Notes under the pieces: generated by a model | Databases searched by the model: none | What the model was told of the DNA's origin: nothing | What the model saw: the letters and a program-made list of their open reading frames with translations, nothing else | In this document: piece after piece, positions 42,492 through 50,881 of the stretch | Numbering within the stretch: position 1 is the first letter of the stretch | How the letters are laid out: the number at the start of each line of letters is the position of its first letter | Assembly: GCF_962719845.1 (NCBI RefSeq) | Contig: NZ_CAUIYF010000002.1 | Location: forward strand, 124,001-188,000 | Direction: 5' to 3' | From: Neisseria uirgultaei | Lineage (GTDB): Bacteria; Pseudomonadota; Gammaproteobacteria; Burkholderiales; Neisseriaceae | DNA length: 64,000 bases | Program-made: the position numbers and the translations under genes

Positions 42492-43154
42492 ATGGATTCC
42501 CAAAAATTTACCGAAGCGTCCAAACGGCGGTTGAGCGAGCTGTTGGATGCGAAAAGCGAGCAGGGCAATACCATGCGCTGCGATGAAGTGCAGGGCTTTA
42601 TGATGGCGTTGTTGAGCGGGCCGGACAAACTGACACCGTTCGACTGGCTGCCGGAAGTGTTGGGCGACGAATCGCAATTTACCGCCGCCGAACGTTCCGA
42701 AATCGAACGGCTGGTTTTGGCAATGGCGATGGACACGACCGCCGCGATGTCGGATAAAAAGCTGCCCGATTTGTGGCTTTATGAAGACGGCGAGGGCGGC
42801 AGCGATTTTTACACTTGGTGCAATGCTTATCTTTACGGCTTGGACATTGTGCCGACCGATTGGTTTGAAGCCGCCGATGATGAAGAATTTGAAGAGTTGT
42901 TTTATCCCATCATGGCATTGGGCGGTATTTACGATGAAGAGGAAAACGGCTCTATCCGTCTGCAATTCACAGAAGGCGAGCTGGCGGAGCTGGAATCCGA
43001 GTTGCCTTATGCATTGGCGGATATCTACCGCTACTGGCAGGTAGTCATCAATAAACCGCAAACCGTCCGCAGGGAAGGGGAAAAAACCGGCAGGAACGAT
43101 CCCTGCCCGTGCGGCAGCGGCAAAAAATACAAGGCGTGTTGCGGTAAGAACTGA
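42492..43154 (+). CDS. UPF0149-family protein with SEC-C zinc motif
   Basis: The 220-residue protein starts MDSQKFTEASKRRLSELLDA and contains a UPF0149 (YecA/YgfB-like) helical domain with acidic segments (GIYDEEENGS). It ends in the SEC-C zinc-binding motif GRNDPCPCGSGKKYKACCG, as at the end of SecA. Function is not established; a ribosome- or SecA-related role has been proposed for such proteins (family knowledge). It stands alone between leuA and the convergent lgt. Confidence 0.85.
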   Translation: MDSQKFTEASKRRLSELLDAKSEQGNTMRCDEVQGFMMALLSGPDKLTPFDWLPEVLGDESQFTAAERSEIERLVLAMAMDTTAAMSDKKLPDLWLYEDGEGGSDFYTWCNAYLYGLDIVPTDWFEAADDEEFEELFYPIMALGGIYDEEENGSIRLQFTEGELAELESELPYALADIYRYWQVVINKPQTVRREGEKTGRNDPCPCGSGKKYKACCGKN

Positions 43155-43183
43155 AGCGTTTGTTTCCATCTGAACCAAACGTA

Positions 43184-43226
43184 AAAATGCCGTCTGAAAA
43201 GCAGTTTGCGTTTCAGACGGCATTTT
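43184..43226. terminator. Bidirectional DUS-pair terminator
   Basis: AAAATGCCGTCTGAAA and TTTCAGACGGCATTTT enclose about 11 bases between the convergent SEC-C gene and lgt. Confidence 0.85.
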
Positions 43227-43237
43227 GCCGGAAAGGT

Positions 43238-44086
43238 TTAATGCTTCCTGCTGCCGAAGAAGACGAAGCCTGCCGCACCCAAAACAATCATCGGGACGCT
43301 CAGCCATTGCCCCATCGACAGACCAAAGGTCAGCAGCCCGAGATAGTCGTCGGGTTGGCGCGCAAATTCGGCAATGAAGCGGAACACGCCGTAGCCGCCG
43401 AGGAAGAGCGCGGCGGTCTGCCCGGCCGGGCGCGGTTTTTTCGAGAACAGCCACACGGCGATAAACAGGCAGATGCCTTCAAGGGCAAACTGATAAAGCT
43501 GCGAGGGATGACGCGGCAGCATACCGTATTGTTGCAGCCATTCTGCCCAAAGCGGATTGTGCGCGGCGGCTTCGAGGTCTTCGTAATGCGCCTGCGGGAA
43601 ACCCATTGCCCAGAATGCGCTGATGTCGGTAACGCGCCCCCACAGTTCTCCGTTGATGAAGTTGCCGATGCGTCCCGAAGCAAGTCCCAAGGGAACGAGC
43701 GGGGTGACCGTGTCGGTCAGTTTGAGGAAGCCGATGCCGTGCTTGCGGCTGAACAACCACATGGCAATAACTACACCCAAAAAGCCGCCGTGAAACGACA
43801 TTCCGCCTTCCCATACCTTGAAAATATCAAGCGGATGGGCGAGGTAGTCGGAAAACTTGTAAAACAGGACGTAACCCAAACGCCCGCCTAAAATCACGCC
43901 CAAAATGCCCCAAGTGAGGAAGTCGTCGAGCGATTCTTTGGTAAAAACGGACAAGCCTTGCGCGATGCGCCTTCTGCCGAGAAAGGTAAAAAGAATAAAT
44001 CCGAGGATGTAGCTTAAGGCATACCAGCGGACGGCAAGCGGGCCGATACTGATGAGGACGGGGTCGAATTGGGGATGGGTAATCAT
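43238..44086 (-). CDS. lgt: Prolipoprotein diacylglyceryl transferase
   Basis: Lgt attaches diacylglycerol to the lipobox cysteine of prolipoproteins. The start MITHPQFDPVLISIGPLAVR at 44086 gives 282 residues; the longer frame adds six residues without a ribosome-binding site. Seven membrane segments are visible. The Lgt signature is GLASGRIGNFINGELWGR (about residues 133-150), with the essential His in the YALSYILGF region and GGMSFHGGFLG. It serves lipoproteins such as the three encoded at 50.9-52.6 kb. Confidence 0.95.
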   Translation of the reverse strand: MITHPQFDPVLISIGPLAVRWYALSYILGFILFTFLGRRRIAQGLSVFTKESLDDFLTWGILGVILGGRLGYVLFYKFSDYLAHPLDIFKVWEGGMSFHGGFLGVVIAMWLFSRKHGIGFLKLTDTVTPLVPLGLASGRIGNFINGELWGRVTDISAFWAMGFPQAHYEDLEAAAHNPLWAEWLQQYGMLPRHPSQLYQFALEGICLFIAVWLFSKKPRPAGQTAALFLGGYGVFRFIAEFARQPDDYLGLLTFGLSMGQWLSVPMIVLGAAGFVFFGSRKH

Positions 44087-44102
44087 GATGTTCCTTGATT
44101 TC

Positions 44103-44142
44103 AAATGCCGTCTGAAAGGCGGAAGGCTTCAGACGGCATTTT
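44103..44142. terminator. DUS-pair hairpin upstream of lgt
   Basis: AAATGCCGTCTGAA and TTCAGACGGCATTTTC; it ends the M14 peptidase transcript on the minus strand. Confidence 0.82.
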
Positions 44143-44157
44143 CGGGGAGGGGAAATG

Positions 44158-45288
44158 TCAGCGGAAATCGCCGGCGACGTTCAAAATGGCGGAAAGCACC
44201 GCTTCCCCAAGCCGCAAAGAACGCTGGCCGTTCCAGCCGAAGTCGTCGTCGGGCAGGTTGGCATTGTCTTTGAACGGCATTTCCAGCGTGTAGGCAAGGC
44301 AGTTGAAACGATTGCCGACCCAGTTGGTCGCCAAGGTCATATTCGCTTTGCCCGGCGCGTCTTTTTCGTAACCGTATTCGTCTTGGAAATCAGGGCTGGC
44401 GTTCAAAAGGGCGGTTTTGAACTGCGCTTCCAACGCGGAAATGCGCGGATTGTAGTTCTGCACACCTTCAGTTCCTGCAACAAAGACAAAGGGCAAACCT
44501 TCATCGCCGTGGATGTCCAAAAACAAATCCACGCCGGTTTCCAGCATTTTTTCGCGCACGAAGAACACTTCGGGGCTTTTTTCCAAAGTCGGGTTTTCCC
44601 ATTCACGGTTGAGGTTCGCACCGGCGGCGTTGGTACGCAGGTTGCCCAGTGCCGAACCGTCGGGGTTCATGTTTGGCACGATGTAGAACGTGGCGCGGTC
44701 GAGCAGGGTGCGCGCTGTCGGGTCTTGCGGGTCGAGCAGTCTGCCGAGCAGCCCCTCGACAAACCATTCCGCCATCGTTTCACCCGGATGCTGGCGGGCG
44801 GTAATCCAGATTTTCAAATCACTTTCTACCTGATTGCCGATGGTCAGCAGATTGATGTCGCGCCCTTGCACGGTGCTGCCCAAGTCGTCGATGCGGCACA
44901 GGCCGCTGCCTTGCGCGTCGCCGAGGAGGTTCAGATGCTGCTCTTCGGAATAGGGTTCGAAATAGGCGTAGTACACGCTATTGGATAGCGGGGTATGGTT
45001 GATGGTCAGTACGCCGTTTTCGTAGGAAGTCGGTACGCGGAACCAGTTGCGGCGGTCGTATGAGGCACATGCCTGATAGCCTTCCCAACCTTTCGGGTAG
45101 GCGGCTTCTGCCGCGTTTTCAAAATGCATGATGCAGTTTTGATAGGCCGCGCCTTGCAGCCGGAAGTAGAACCATTGTGCGAAATCGGAGGCGTTGTCGG
45201 GACGCAGGGCGAGGCGGATGTTGGAAGGGTCGGTCAGGTCTTTGACGACGACCGAGCCGGCATCGAAGCGGGTGCTGATTTTAATCAT
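44158..45288 (-). CDS. M14-family zinc carboxypeptidase (cytosolic carboxypeptidase-like)
   Basis: This 376-residue protein resembles the M14 subfamily of cytosolic carboxypeptidases, which remove C-terminal residues from proteins. The N-terminal beta domain (FDAGSVVVKDLTDP, WFYFRLQGA, YAYFEPYS) precedes the catalytic domain with the zinc-binding ARQHPGETMAEW (HxxE, about residues 168-179), the asparagine-arginine NPDG and NLNRE steps, the third zinc ligand in FLDIHGDE (about 267), and a glutamate near YTLEMPFK. No signal peptide is seen, so it acts in the cytoplasm. The substrate is unknown in Neisseria. Confidence 0.85.
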   Translation of the reverse strand: MIKISTRFDAGSVVVKDLTDPSNIRLALRPDNASDFAQWFYFRLQGAAYQNCIMHFENAAEAAYPKGWEGYQACASYDRRNWFRVPTSYENGVLTINHTPLSNSVYYAYFEPYSEEQHLNLLGDAQGSGLCRIDDLGSTVQGRDINLLTIGNQVESDLKIWITARQHPGETMAEWFVEGLLGRLLDPQDPTARTLLDRATFYIVPNMNPDGSALGNLRTNAAGANLNREWENPTLEKSPEVFFVREKMLETGVDLFLDIHGDEGLPFVFVAGTEGVQNYNPRISALEAQFKTALLNASPDFQDEYGYEKDAPGKANMTLATNWVGNRFNCLAYTLEMPFKDNANLPDDDFGWNGQRSLRLGEAVLSAILNVAGDFR

Positions 45289-45380
45289 GGGGAATCCTTG
45301 CTGTCGCCGGTTTCTCGAACCGGATAAACCGTGATTTTACCGCCCGTATCGCAAGGCTTCAACCTGCCCGAAGGTGTGCC

Positions 45381-45414
45381 AAACGCCGTCTGAAGATTGT
45401 TTCAGACGGCATTT
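45381..45414. terminator. DUS-pair hairpin before argB
   Basis: ACGCCGTCTGAA (one-base DUS variant) and TTCAGACGGCAT around a short loop, in the divergent argB/M14-peptidase region. Confidence 0.65.
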
Positions 45415-45427
45415 GGCGTTAACATAA

Positions 45428-45445
45428 GCCGAAATTGTCAACAAT
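45428..45445. promoter_or_regulatory. Palindromic operator candidate before argB
   Basis: GCCGAAATTGTCAACAAT is identical to the 18-mer between proB and leuA. It ends 11 bases before the argB ATG, so a bound protein would cover the promoter or ribosome-binding region. Confidence 0.5.
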
Positions 45446-45456
45446 ATGGAGCCGTT

Positions 45457-46353
45457 ATGGCGTTTGAAAACATTATTTCCGCCGCCGACAAGGCACGCAT
45501 CCTTGCCGAAGCACTGCCTTACATCCGCCGGTTTTCCGGTTCGGTCGCCGTTATCAAGTACGGCGGCAACGCGATGACCGAACCTGCCTTGAAAGAAGGG
45601 TTTGCCCGCGATGTCGTGCTGCTGAAACTGGTTGGCATTCATCCCGTCATCGTTCACGGCGGCGGGCCGCAGATCAATGCGATGCTTGAAAAAGTCGGCA
45701 AAAAGGGCGAATTTGTCCAAGGGATGCGCGTTACCGACAAAGAGACGATGGATATTGTCGAAATGGTGTTGGGCGGGCACGTCAACAAGGAAATCGTGTC
45801 GATGATTAACACATACGGCGGGCACGCGGTCGGCGTAAGCGGGCGCGACGACCATTTCATTAAGGCGAAGAAACTTTTGGTCGATACGCCCGAACAGAAT
45901 GGCGTGGACATCGGACAGGTCGGTACGGTGGAAAGCATCGATACCGGTTTGGTTAAAGGGCTGATAGAACGCGGCTGCATTCCCGTCGTTGCCCCCGTCG
46001 GCGTAGGTGAAAAAGGCGAAGCGTTCAACATCAACGCCGATTTGGTGGCAGGCAAATTGGCGGAAGAATTGAACGCCGAAAAACTCTTGATGATGACGAA
46101 TATCGCCGGTGTGATGGACAAAACGGGCAATCTGCTGACCAAACTCACGCCGAAACGGATTGACGAACTGATTGCCGACGGCACGCTGTATGGCGGTATG
46201 CTGCCGAAAATCGCTTCTGCGGTCGAAGCCGCCGTCAACGGTGTGAAAGCCACGCACATCATCGACGGCAGGTTGCCCAACGCTCTTTTGCTGGAAATCT
46301 TTACCGATGCCGGTATCGGGTCGATGATTTTGGGCGGCGGGGAAGATGCCTGA
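45457..46353 (+). CDS. argB: Acetylglutamate kinase
   Basis: ArgB phosphorylates N-acetylglutamate in arginine synthesis. The 298-residue protein begins MAFENIISAADKARILAEAL. It has VIKYGGNAMT (about residues 32-41, ATP loop), HPVIVHGGGPQIN (about 62-74), GFVQGMRVTDKETMD, INADLVAGKLAE and MTNIAGVMDKTG. ATG at 45457 follows TATGGAGCCGTT. After the stop the sequence enters repeat-rich DNA. Confidence 0.95.
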   Translation: MAFENIISAADKARILAEALPYIRRFSGSVAVIKYGGNAMTEPALKEGFARDVVLLKLVGIHPVIVHGGGPQINAMLEKVGKKGEFVQGMRVTDKETMDIVEMVLGGHVNKEIVSMINTYGGHAVGVSGRDDHFIKAKKLLVDTPEQNGVDIGQVGTVESIDTGLVKGLIERGCIPVVAPVGVGEKGEAFNINADLVAGKLAEELNAEKLLMMTNIAGVMDKTGNLLTKLTPKRIDELIADGTLYGGMLPKIASAVEAAVNGVKATHIIDGRLPNALLLEIFTDAGIGSMILGGGEDA

Positions 46354-46517
46354 AGCAAAGGCGGAAAATGCCGGCTTTGGCGGAAAACCCGTTTGTCCGG
46401 TTTCTGTTTTTGGGGTTTCGGGCAATTTCTAAGTTGTTATTCCCGAGAAAACAGAAACCAAAACAGAAACCTAAAATCCGTCATTCCCGCCGGGAATCTG
46501 GTTTTTTTGAAATCCGG

Positions 46518-46675
46518 TCATCGTATTTCCTTAATGGTTGAAACCCCGCCACTCGAACATCCGTCCTTCGTGGCGGCAGAATCAGACTTTGTTTGGGAGG
46601 GGTGTAACCCCTTCCAAATCAGGGCAACACATGGGGAGACGCTTTATGTGTCGTCCTGTGTGTTGGAACATTTCG
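46518..46675 (-). repeat. Hairpin-leader repeat, copy L1 (orphan)
   Basis: On the minus strand this reads from AATGTTCCAACACACAGGAC through a hairpin (TTGGAAGGGG with CCCCTCCCAA) and a second hairpin (CCGCCAC with GTGGCGG) to GGTTTCAACCATTAAGGAAATACGATGAC. It is a copy of the hda-HAD junction, including the HAD ribosome-binding site and start codon, but no gene follows. Confidence 0.8.
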
Positions 46676-46809
46676 GATAAATTCTCGCGGCTTTGATTTT
46701 CTGTTTTTCGATAATGCCATAACTTTGAAATCTCGTCATTCCCGCGCAGGCGGGAATCCAGACCTGTCGGCACGGAAACTTATCGGGAAAAAAAGGTTTC
46801 TTTAGATTT

Positions 46810-46964
46810 TATAGTGGATTAACAAAAAACAGTACGGCGTTGCCTCGCCTCAGCTCAAAGAGAACGATTCTCTAAGGTGCTGAAGCACCAAGTGAATCGG
46901 TTCCGTACTATTTGTACTGTCTGCGGCTTCGTCGCCTTGTCCTGATTTTTGTTAATCCACTATA
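46810..46964. repeat. Correia element (full form, 155 bp)
   Basis: TATAGTGGATTAACAAAAA and TTTTTGTTAATCCACTATA ends, with the same internal sequence as the 37.8-kb element in opposite orientation (AGAGAACGATTCTCTAAG, CAAGTGAATCGGTTCCGT). Confidence 0.94.
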
Positions 46965-47202
46965 CGTCCTAGATTCCCACTTTCGTGGGAATGACGGGAT
47001 GTGGGTTTTGTGCGGATTTGAACCGGTAAGGGTGGTGTGGGATTGGTGGAATGACGAAATATAAGTTTCCGTGCGGACGGATCAAGATTCCCACTTTCGT
47101 GGGAATGACGGTGGAAAGATTGTTGTTTTTCCCGATGAATTCCTGTGTTTTTTGTTTTTCCGGATAAATTCCTGTGGCTTTGAGTTTTTGGGATTTCAGC
47201 CT

Positions 47203-47243
47203 CAATGCCGTCTGAACGCCGAATCGGGCTTCAGACGGCATTG
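47203..47243 (-). terminator. DUS-pair terminator of the HAD gene
   Basis: CAATGCCGTCTGAAC and GCTTCAGACGGCATTG three bases beyond the stop. Confidence 0.82.
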
Positions 47244-47245
47244 CG

Positions 47246-47914
47246 TCATTTGAAATTCAAAACCGGCCAGCCTTTTTCTTTGGCTTCTTTTTCCAGCTCG
47301 GCATCGGGGTTGACGGCGACGGGTTCGCTGACGAGGCGCAACAGCGGCAGGTCGTTTTTGGAGTCGCTGTAAAAATAGGTTTTGCCGTAGCTTTGGAGCG
47401 TTTCGCCGCGTTCGGCAAGCCATTGGTTCAGGCGGGTAATCTTGCCTTCTTTGAGGCTGGGCGTGCCGATGTAGTTGCCGGTGTAACGGCCGTCGGCACC
47501 GGTTTCGAGTTGCGTGCCGATGATGTTGGTGATGCCGAAAAGGCGGCAGACGGGCGTGATGATAAACTCGTTGGTCGAGGAAATCACGAGGGTTTCGTCG
47601 CCTGCCATTTGGTGGCTCTGTACCAGCATACGCTGCATAGGCGAGATGTGGGGGATGATGTATTCCGCCATAAATTCGCGGTGAAACTCTGCCAGCTCTT
47701 CTTTGCTGTAACGGGCGAGCGGGGCGAGGTGGAATTTGAGGAATGCGTCGATGTCGAGGCAGCCGTTTTGGTAGTCGCGGTAGAATTTTTCGTTTTGCGC
47801 TTCGGTTTCGGCAGCGTCAACCAACCCTTTTTTGATGAGGTATTGCGGCCAGGCGTGGTCGGAATCGGTGTTGATGAGGGTGTTGTCGAGGTCGAAGATG
47901 GCGAGGTTGTTCAT
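47246..47914 (-). CDS. HAD-superfamily phosphatase (HAD-IB, SerB/CicA-like)
   Basis: The 222-residue enzyme has the HAD motif I DLDNTLINTD (nucleophile Asp at about residue 9), motif II in LVISSTNEFI (about 107-116), a Lys in GTPSLKEGKI (about 150) and motif IV YFYSDSKNDLPLL (about 183-195). The cap domain fits HAD-IB enzymes related to phosphoserine phosphatase. The substrate is not visible. It lies after hda on the same strand; the spacer is one copy of the hairpin-leader repeat. Confidence 0.85.
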   Translation of the reverse strand: MNNLAIFDLDNTLINTDSDHAWPQYLIKKGLVDAAETEAQNEKFYRDYQNGCLDIDAFLKFHLAPLARYSKEELAEFHREFMAEYIIPHISPMQRMLVQSHQMAGDETLVISSTNEFIITPVCRLFGITNIIGTQLETGADGRYTGNYIGTPSLKEGKITRLNQWLAERGETLQSYGKTYFYSDSKNDLPLLRLVSEPVAVNPDAELEKEAKEKGWPVLNFK

Positions 47915-48054
47915 CGTATTTCCTTAATGGTTGAAACCCTGACACTCGGACATCCGTCCTTCGTGGCGGCGGGAGCAGACTTTGTTTGGGAAGGGTGAAA
48001 TCAGGGCAACATATAGGGCGACGCTTTATGTGTCGTCCTGTGTGTTGGAACATT
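47912..48054 (-). repeat. Hairpin-leader repeat, copy L2, between hda and the HAD gene
   Basis: The minus-strand copy ends GGTTTCAACCATTAAGGAAATACGATGA at the HAD start codon. Its distal end overlaps the last codons of hda (encoding CSNTQDDT), so the repeat supplies the C-terminus of that protein. The GGAAGGGG/CCCC hairpin arm is shortened compared with L1. Confidence 0.8.
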
Positions 48055-48718
48055 GGGTTTCCTGTTGTTTCAAAAGCTGGCGCAAAAGCGGCAGGGTGAT
48101 GCGTTTGCCCATTGTGACGGCGTAGTTGTCCAGCGTGTCGAGCATCATCATCAGGCTGTCCATATCGCGCCGCCAGTGTTTGAGCAGGTATTCGAAAATT
48201 TCGGAATCGACGGTTACTTGGCGTGCCGCCGCCATACTGGCGAGCGCGTCGATTTTTTCTTGGTCGGTTAAGGGTTTGACTTCGTAAACGAGGCAGTATG
48301 CCATACGCGTCCGCAAATCCTCGCGGATGACGAGCTGCTGGGGCGTGTATTCCGAACCAAGCAGCAAAAAGCCTTTGCCGCTGTTGCGGAAGCGGTTGAA
48401 GATGGAAAAAAGCAGGGCTTGTTCTTCGTTGCCCAGCTTTTCGACTTGATCGACGGCGAGGTATTCCGCCTCGAACGCGGCATCGGTCAGCGGCATGGAG
48501 GCGGCATCGATATAGGCGGCGTTTTTGCCGGCTTCGAGCGCCTGTGCGACCCACGCCTGCAACAGATGGCTTTTGCCCGCGCCTTCTTCGCCCCAAACAT
48601 AGATAAACTGTCCGTGTTTGTGTCGGAGGACATAGACCAGTTCCGCGTTTTCCGTGCCGAGGAATTTGTCGAAACTCGGATAGTCGTGTGCGGCAAAGTC
48701 GAAAATAAGCTGGTTCAC
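48026..48718 (-). CDS. hda: DnaA regulatory inactivator Hda
   Basis: Hda with the beta clamp promotes ATP hydrolysis on DnaA to prevent re-initiation. The GTG at 48718 is preferred as start because it puts the clamp-binding motif NQLIFDF at the very N-terminus, as in Hda proteins; the frame continues to an ATG at 48781 that adds 21 residues. The AAA+ domain has a Walker A-like GEEGAGKSHLL and the ALLFSIFNRFRNSGKGFLLLG stretch. The last residues QCSNTQDDT are encoded by the leader repeat, so the end may be atypical. DnaA's DNA-binding domain IV is absent. Confidence 0.88.
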   Translation of the reverse strand: MNQLIFDFAAHDYPSFDKFLGTENAELVYVLRHKHGQFIYVWGEEGAGKSHLLQAWVAQALEAGKNAAYIDAASMPLTDAAFEAEYLAVDQVEKLGNEEQALLFSIFNRFRNSGKGFLLLGSEYTPQQLVIREDLRTRMAYCLVYEVKPLTDQEKIDALASMAAARQVTVDSEIFEYLLKHWRRDMDSLMMMLDTLDNYAVTMGKRITLPLLRQLLKQQETQCSNTQDDT

Positions 48719-48787
48719 GGTTCGGCATTCCGAGGGGTGGTAAACGGGTTTATTGTACGTTGTTTTCGCGTGCTTTATCAATTTGAA

Positions 48788-48820
48788 AAATGCCGTCTGA
48801 AAACGGCTTCAGACGGCATC
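48788..48820 (-). terminator. DUS-pair terminator between the ABC exporter and hda
   Basis: AAATGCCGTCTGAAAAC and GGCTTCAGACGGCAT just beyond the ABC gene stop. Confidence 0.8.
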
Positions 48821-48822
48821 GT

Positions 48823-50592
48823 TCAGCCGCAGGCAACGTTGCCGACATCGAGGTGCATATTGTGGAACGCATTGAGCGTGCTTCGGTGTCCGATGCTGAT
48901 GACGATGCTGTCGGGCAGTTTTTGCTTTAAGGCGCGGTAGAGTGCGGCTTCGGCCGGTTCGTCCAAGGCGGCGGTGGCTTCGTCGAGCAGGACGATTTTG
49001 GGCTTGGAAAGCAGGGCGCGGACGAAGGCGACGCGTTGCAGTTCGCCAGGGGAGAGCTTGTGCTGCCAGTCGTCTGTTTTATCCAATTTGTCAATCAGAT
49101 AACCCAAACGGCAGGTGTTCATGGCTTCGGCTAACTCGGGATGCTGTTTGTCGATGTCGGGATAACAAATCGCATCGCGCAGGCTGCCTTGCGCCGTGTA
49201 CGGGCGTTGCGGCAGGAAGAGGATGTCTTGATGCGGCGGATGGCTGACTTTGCCGCTGCTGCCAAACGGCCAAAGGCCTGCCAGCGCGCGCAACAACGAG
49301 GTTTTGCCGCAACCGCTCGGGCCGCGTATCAGCAGAGAATCGCCGCTTTTGAGCTTGATGTTGATGCCGTCCAATAAAACTTCGCCGTTGTGGCGGAACA
49401 GGGCGACGTTTTCCAGTGCAATGCCGTCTGAAACTTCGCTAATCTCGGGTTGCTGCCCGCTGTGTTGTTCTTCGGTACTCAGCAAAAAGCCGTACAGACG
49501 CTCCAATCGGGCGCGGTAGGCGGTGAATTTGTTGTAGAACATCCGGAAGAAAGACAGCGCGTTTTGCAGTCGCGCAAAGGCTTGGACGGTCTGCTGGATG
49601 TCGCCGATTTTGATTTGTCCGGCAAACAGGCGCGGAGCTTGCAAAATAATCGGGAAGAGTTTGATGCCGTTGGTGAACATATCGTTAAAGCCGCTCAGGC
49701 AGACGCTTTGCCGCGCAATGCGCCAACGGTTGCGGATAATGGCTTTGAAGCGGTCGGAAAGCTGGTCGTGTTCGTGTTGTTCGCCGCTGTAAAACGCCAC
49801 GCTTTCGGCGTGGTCGCGCACGCGGATAAGGGAATAACGGTAGTCGCCGTTGAGTTTTTCGTTTTCATAGTTGTAACGAATCAAAGGGTTGCCTATCCAC
49901 ATGGCGATAAAGGTCGCCAAAATTACAAATATATAGACAAACCAAACGATGCCGTGCGGAATGTCAAAGCCGAACACGGTCAGGATGCCTGCCAAACCCC
50001 ATAAAACAACGGCAAATTCTAGAGAAGTAACGACCGAATTGACCATGCCGCGCACAAATTCGATGGTCGAAGCGATAAATTCTTGCGCGTCCTGTTGGAT
50101 ACGCTGGTCGATATTGTCCGGCGCATGACGGCGCATTTGCAGGCGGTAGTAGTTTTTGTCGGCAAGCCAGCGTGAAGTCAGCACTTCATTGAGCCGCTCC
50201 GACCATTTAATCGCCAAGCCTTGATCGAGGAAGTCGTTGACGACGTTGTTAAACGCCCGTATCAGCACCACGCCCGCGTTCATCGCGGCAAACATCCAAA
50301 ATGCCGAAGCATTCAAATCCTGCATTGAGTCGTAAAGCCCTTTGGACATAAAGGTACTCAATACATTCAGCCGTACTTCGGTTAACAGCAGCGTAATCAT
50401 CGCCGTAATCAGCAGTAAGACTTTGACCGCGCTTTTAGGGGTCAGGCAACGGCGCAGGATATAGGCAAACTCGCGCCCGAAACGCGTTTTCCGTGTCAAA
50501 AACAGAATCACCGCCGAAGCGGCGGAAACTATCAAAAGAGTCTGTAAAAGCCAAAGCGGTGTAGAGTAAAGCTCGGTTTGCCATTTCTGCAT
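48823..50592 (-). CDS. SbmA/BacA-YddA-like ABC transporter (fused membrane and ATPase domains)
   Basis: The 589-residue protein resembles the ABC_membrane_2 type (YddA/peroxisomal ALD-like) with an SbmA/BacA-like membrane domain of about six helices (AASAVILFLTRKTRFG, VLLLITAMITLLLTEVRL). The ATPase domain follows: Walker A RGPSGCGKTSLLRAL (about 417-431), signature LSPGELQRVAFVRALL (about 518-533) and Walker B IVLLDEATAALDE. It acts as a homodimer in the inner membrane. The substrate is unknown (peptide or lipid import/export are options). Confidence 0.88.
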   Translation of the reverse strand: MQKWQTELYSTPLWLLQTLLIVSAASAVILFLTRKTRFGREFAYILRRCLTPKSAVKVLLLITAMITLLLTEVRLNVLSTFMSKGLYDSMQDLNASAFWMFAAMNAGVVLIRAFNNVVNDFLDQGLAIKWSERLNEVLTSRWLADKNYYRLQMRRHAPDNIDQRIQQDAQEFIASTIEFVRGMVNSVVTSLEFAVVLWGLAGILTVFGFDIPHGIVWFVYIFVILATFIAMWIGNPLIRYNYENEKLNGDYRYSLIRVRDHAESVAFYSGEQHEHDQLSDRFKAIIRNRWRIARQSVCLSGFNDMFTNGIKLFPIILQAPRLFAGQIKIGDIQQTVQAFARLQNALSFFRMFYNKFTAYRARLERLYGFLLSTEEQHSGQQPEISEVSDGIALENVALFRHNGEVLLDGINIKLKSGDSLLIRGPSGCGKTSLLRALAGLWPFGSSGKVSHPPHQDILFLPQRPYTAQGSLRDAICYPDIDKQHPELAEAMNTCRLGYLIDKLDKTDDWQHKLSPGELQRVAFVRALLSKPKIVLLDEATAALDEPAEAALYRALKQKLPDSIVISIGHRSTLNAFHNMHLDVGNVACG

Positions 50593-50739
50593 GGGAAATC
50601 TCTTACGGTATCAATGCCGTCTGAAAAAGACGGGTACAGTTGATTTTTTGATGAAGTTTGGGGAAGTTTTGCCGGTCAGGGTACATTGCGTGTTAATTTA
50701 CCATACAACCACGCCGGAATTAAGTTTAAATTTGAATAA

Positions 50740-50776
50740 AAGGTTCGGGTTCTGCAAAATACAGAACCCGAACCTT
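50740..50776 (-). terminator. Strong non-DUS hairpin upstream of the ABC gene
   Basis: AAGGTTCGGGTTCTG and CAGAACCCGAACCTT form a perfect 15-bp stem with a 7-base loop. The minus strand continues TTTTATTC, fitting an intrinsic terminator for transcripts from the lipoprotein operon. No gene is seen in 50593-50881. Confidence 0.75.
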
Positions 50777-50840
50777 GTTCGGATATTGAAACCGACCGCC
50801 CCGATTTTGGGCGGCGCGGCTTGCAAGTATCAAGATTCGC

Positions 50841-50879
50841 AGATGCCGTCTGAAGCTCGGAGAGGTTCAGACGGCATCT
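50841..50879 (-). terminator. DUS-pair terminator of the lipoprotein operon
   Basis: AGATGCCGTCTGAA and TTCAGACGGCATCT directly beyond the DUF799 stop. Confidence 0.82.
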
Positions 50880-50881
50880 GC

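Larger units (their letters stand above)
46354..47202. other. Repeat-rich intergenic region between argB and the HAD gene
   Basis: I see no gene here. It contains dRS3-like palindromes (shortened form near 46483; near 46738; ATTCCCACTTTCGTGGGAAT at 46974 and 47090), a copy of the hairpin-leader repeat (46518-46675) and a 155-bp Correia element (46810-46964). Small frames in this section come from repeats. Confidence 0.85.

Noticed and set aside
41813..42736. 307-codon minus-strand frame opposite leuA and the SEC-C gene
   Set aside because: It crosses a DUS terminator and two real genes and has no recognisable domain.
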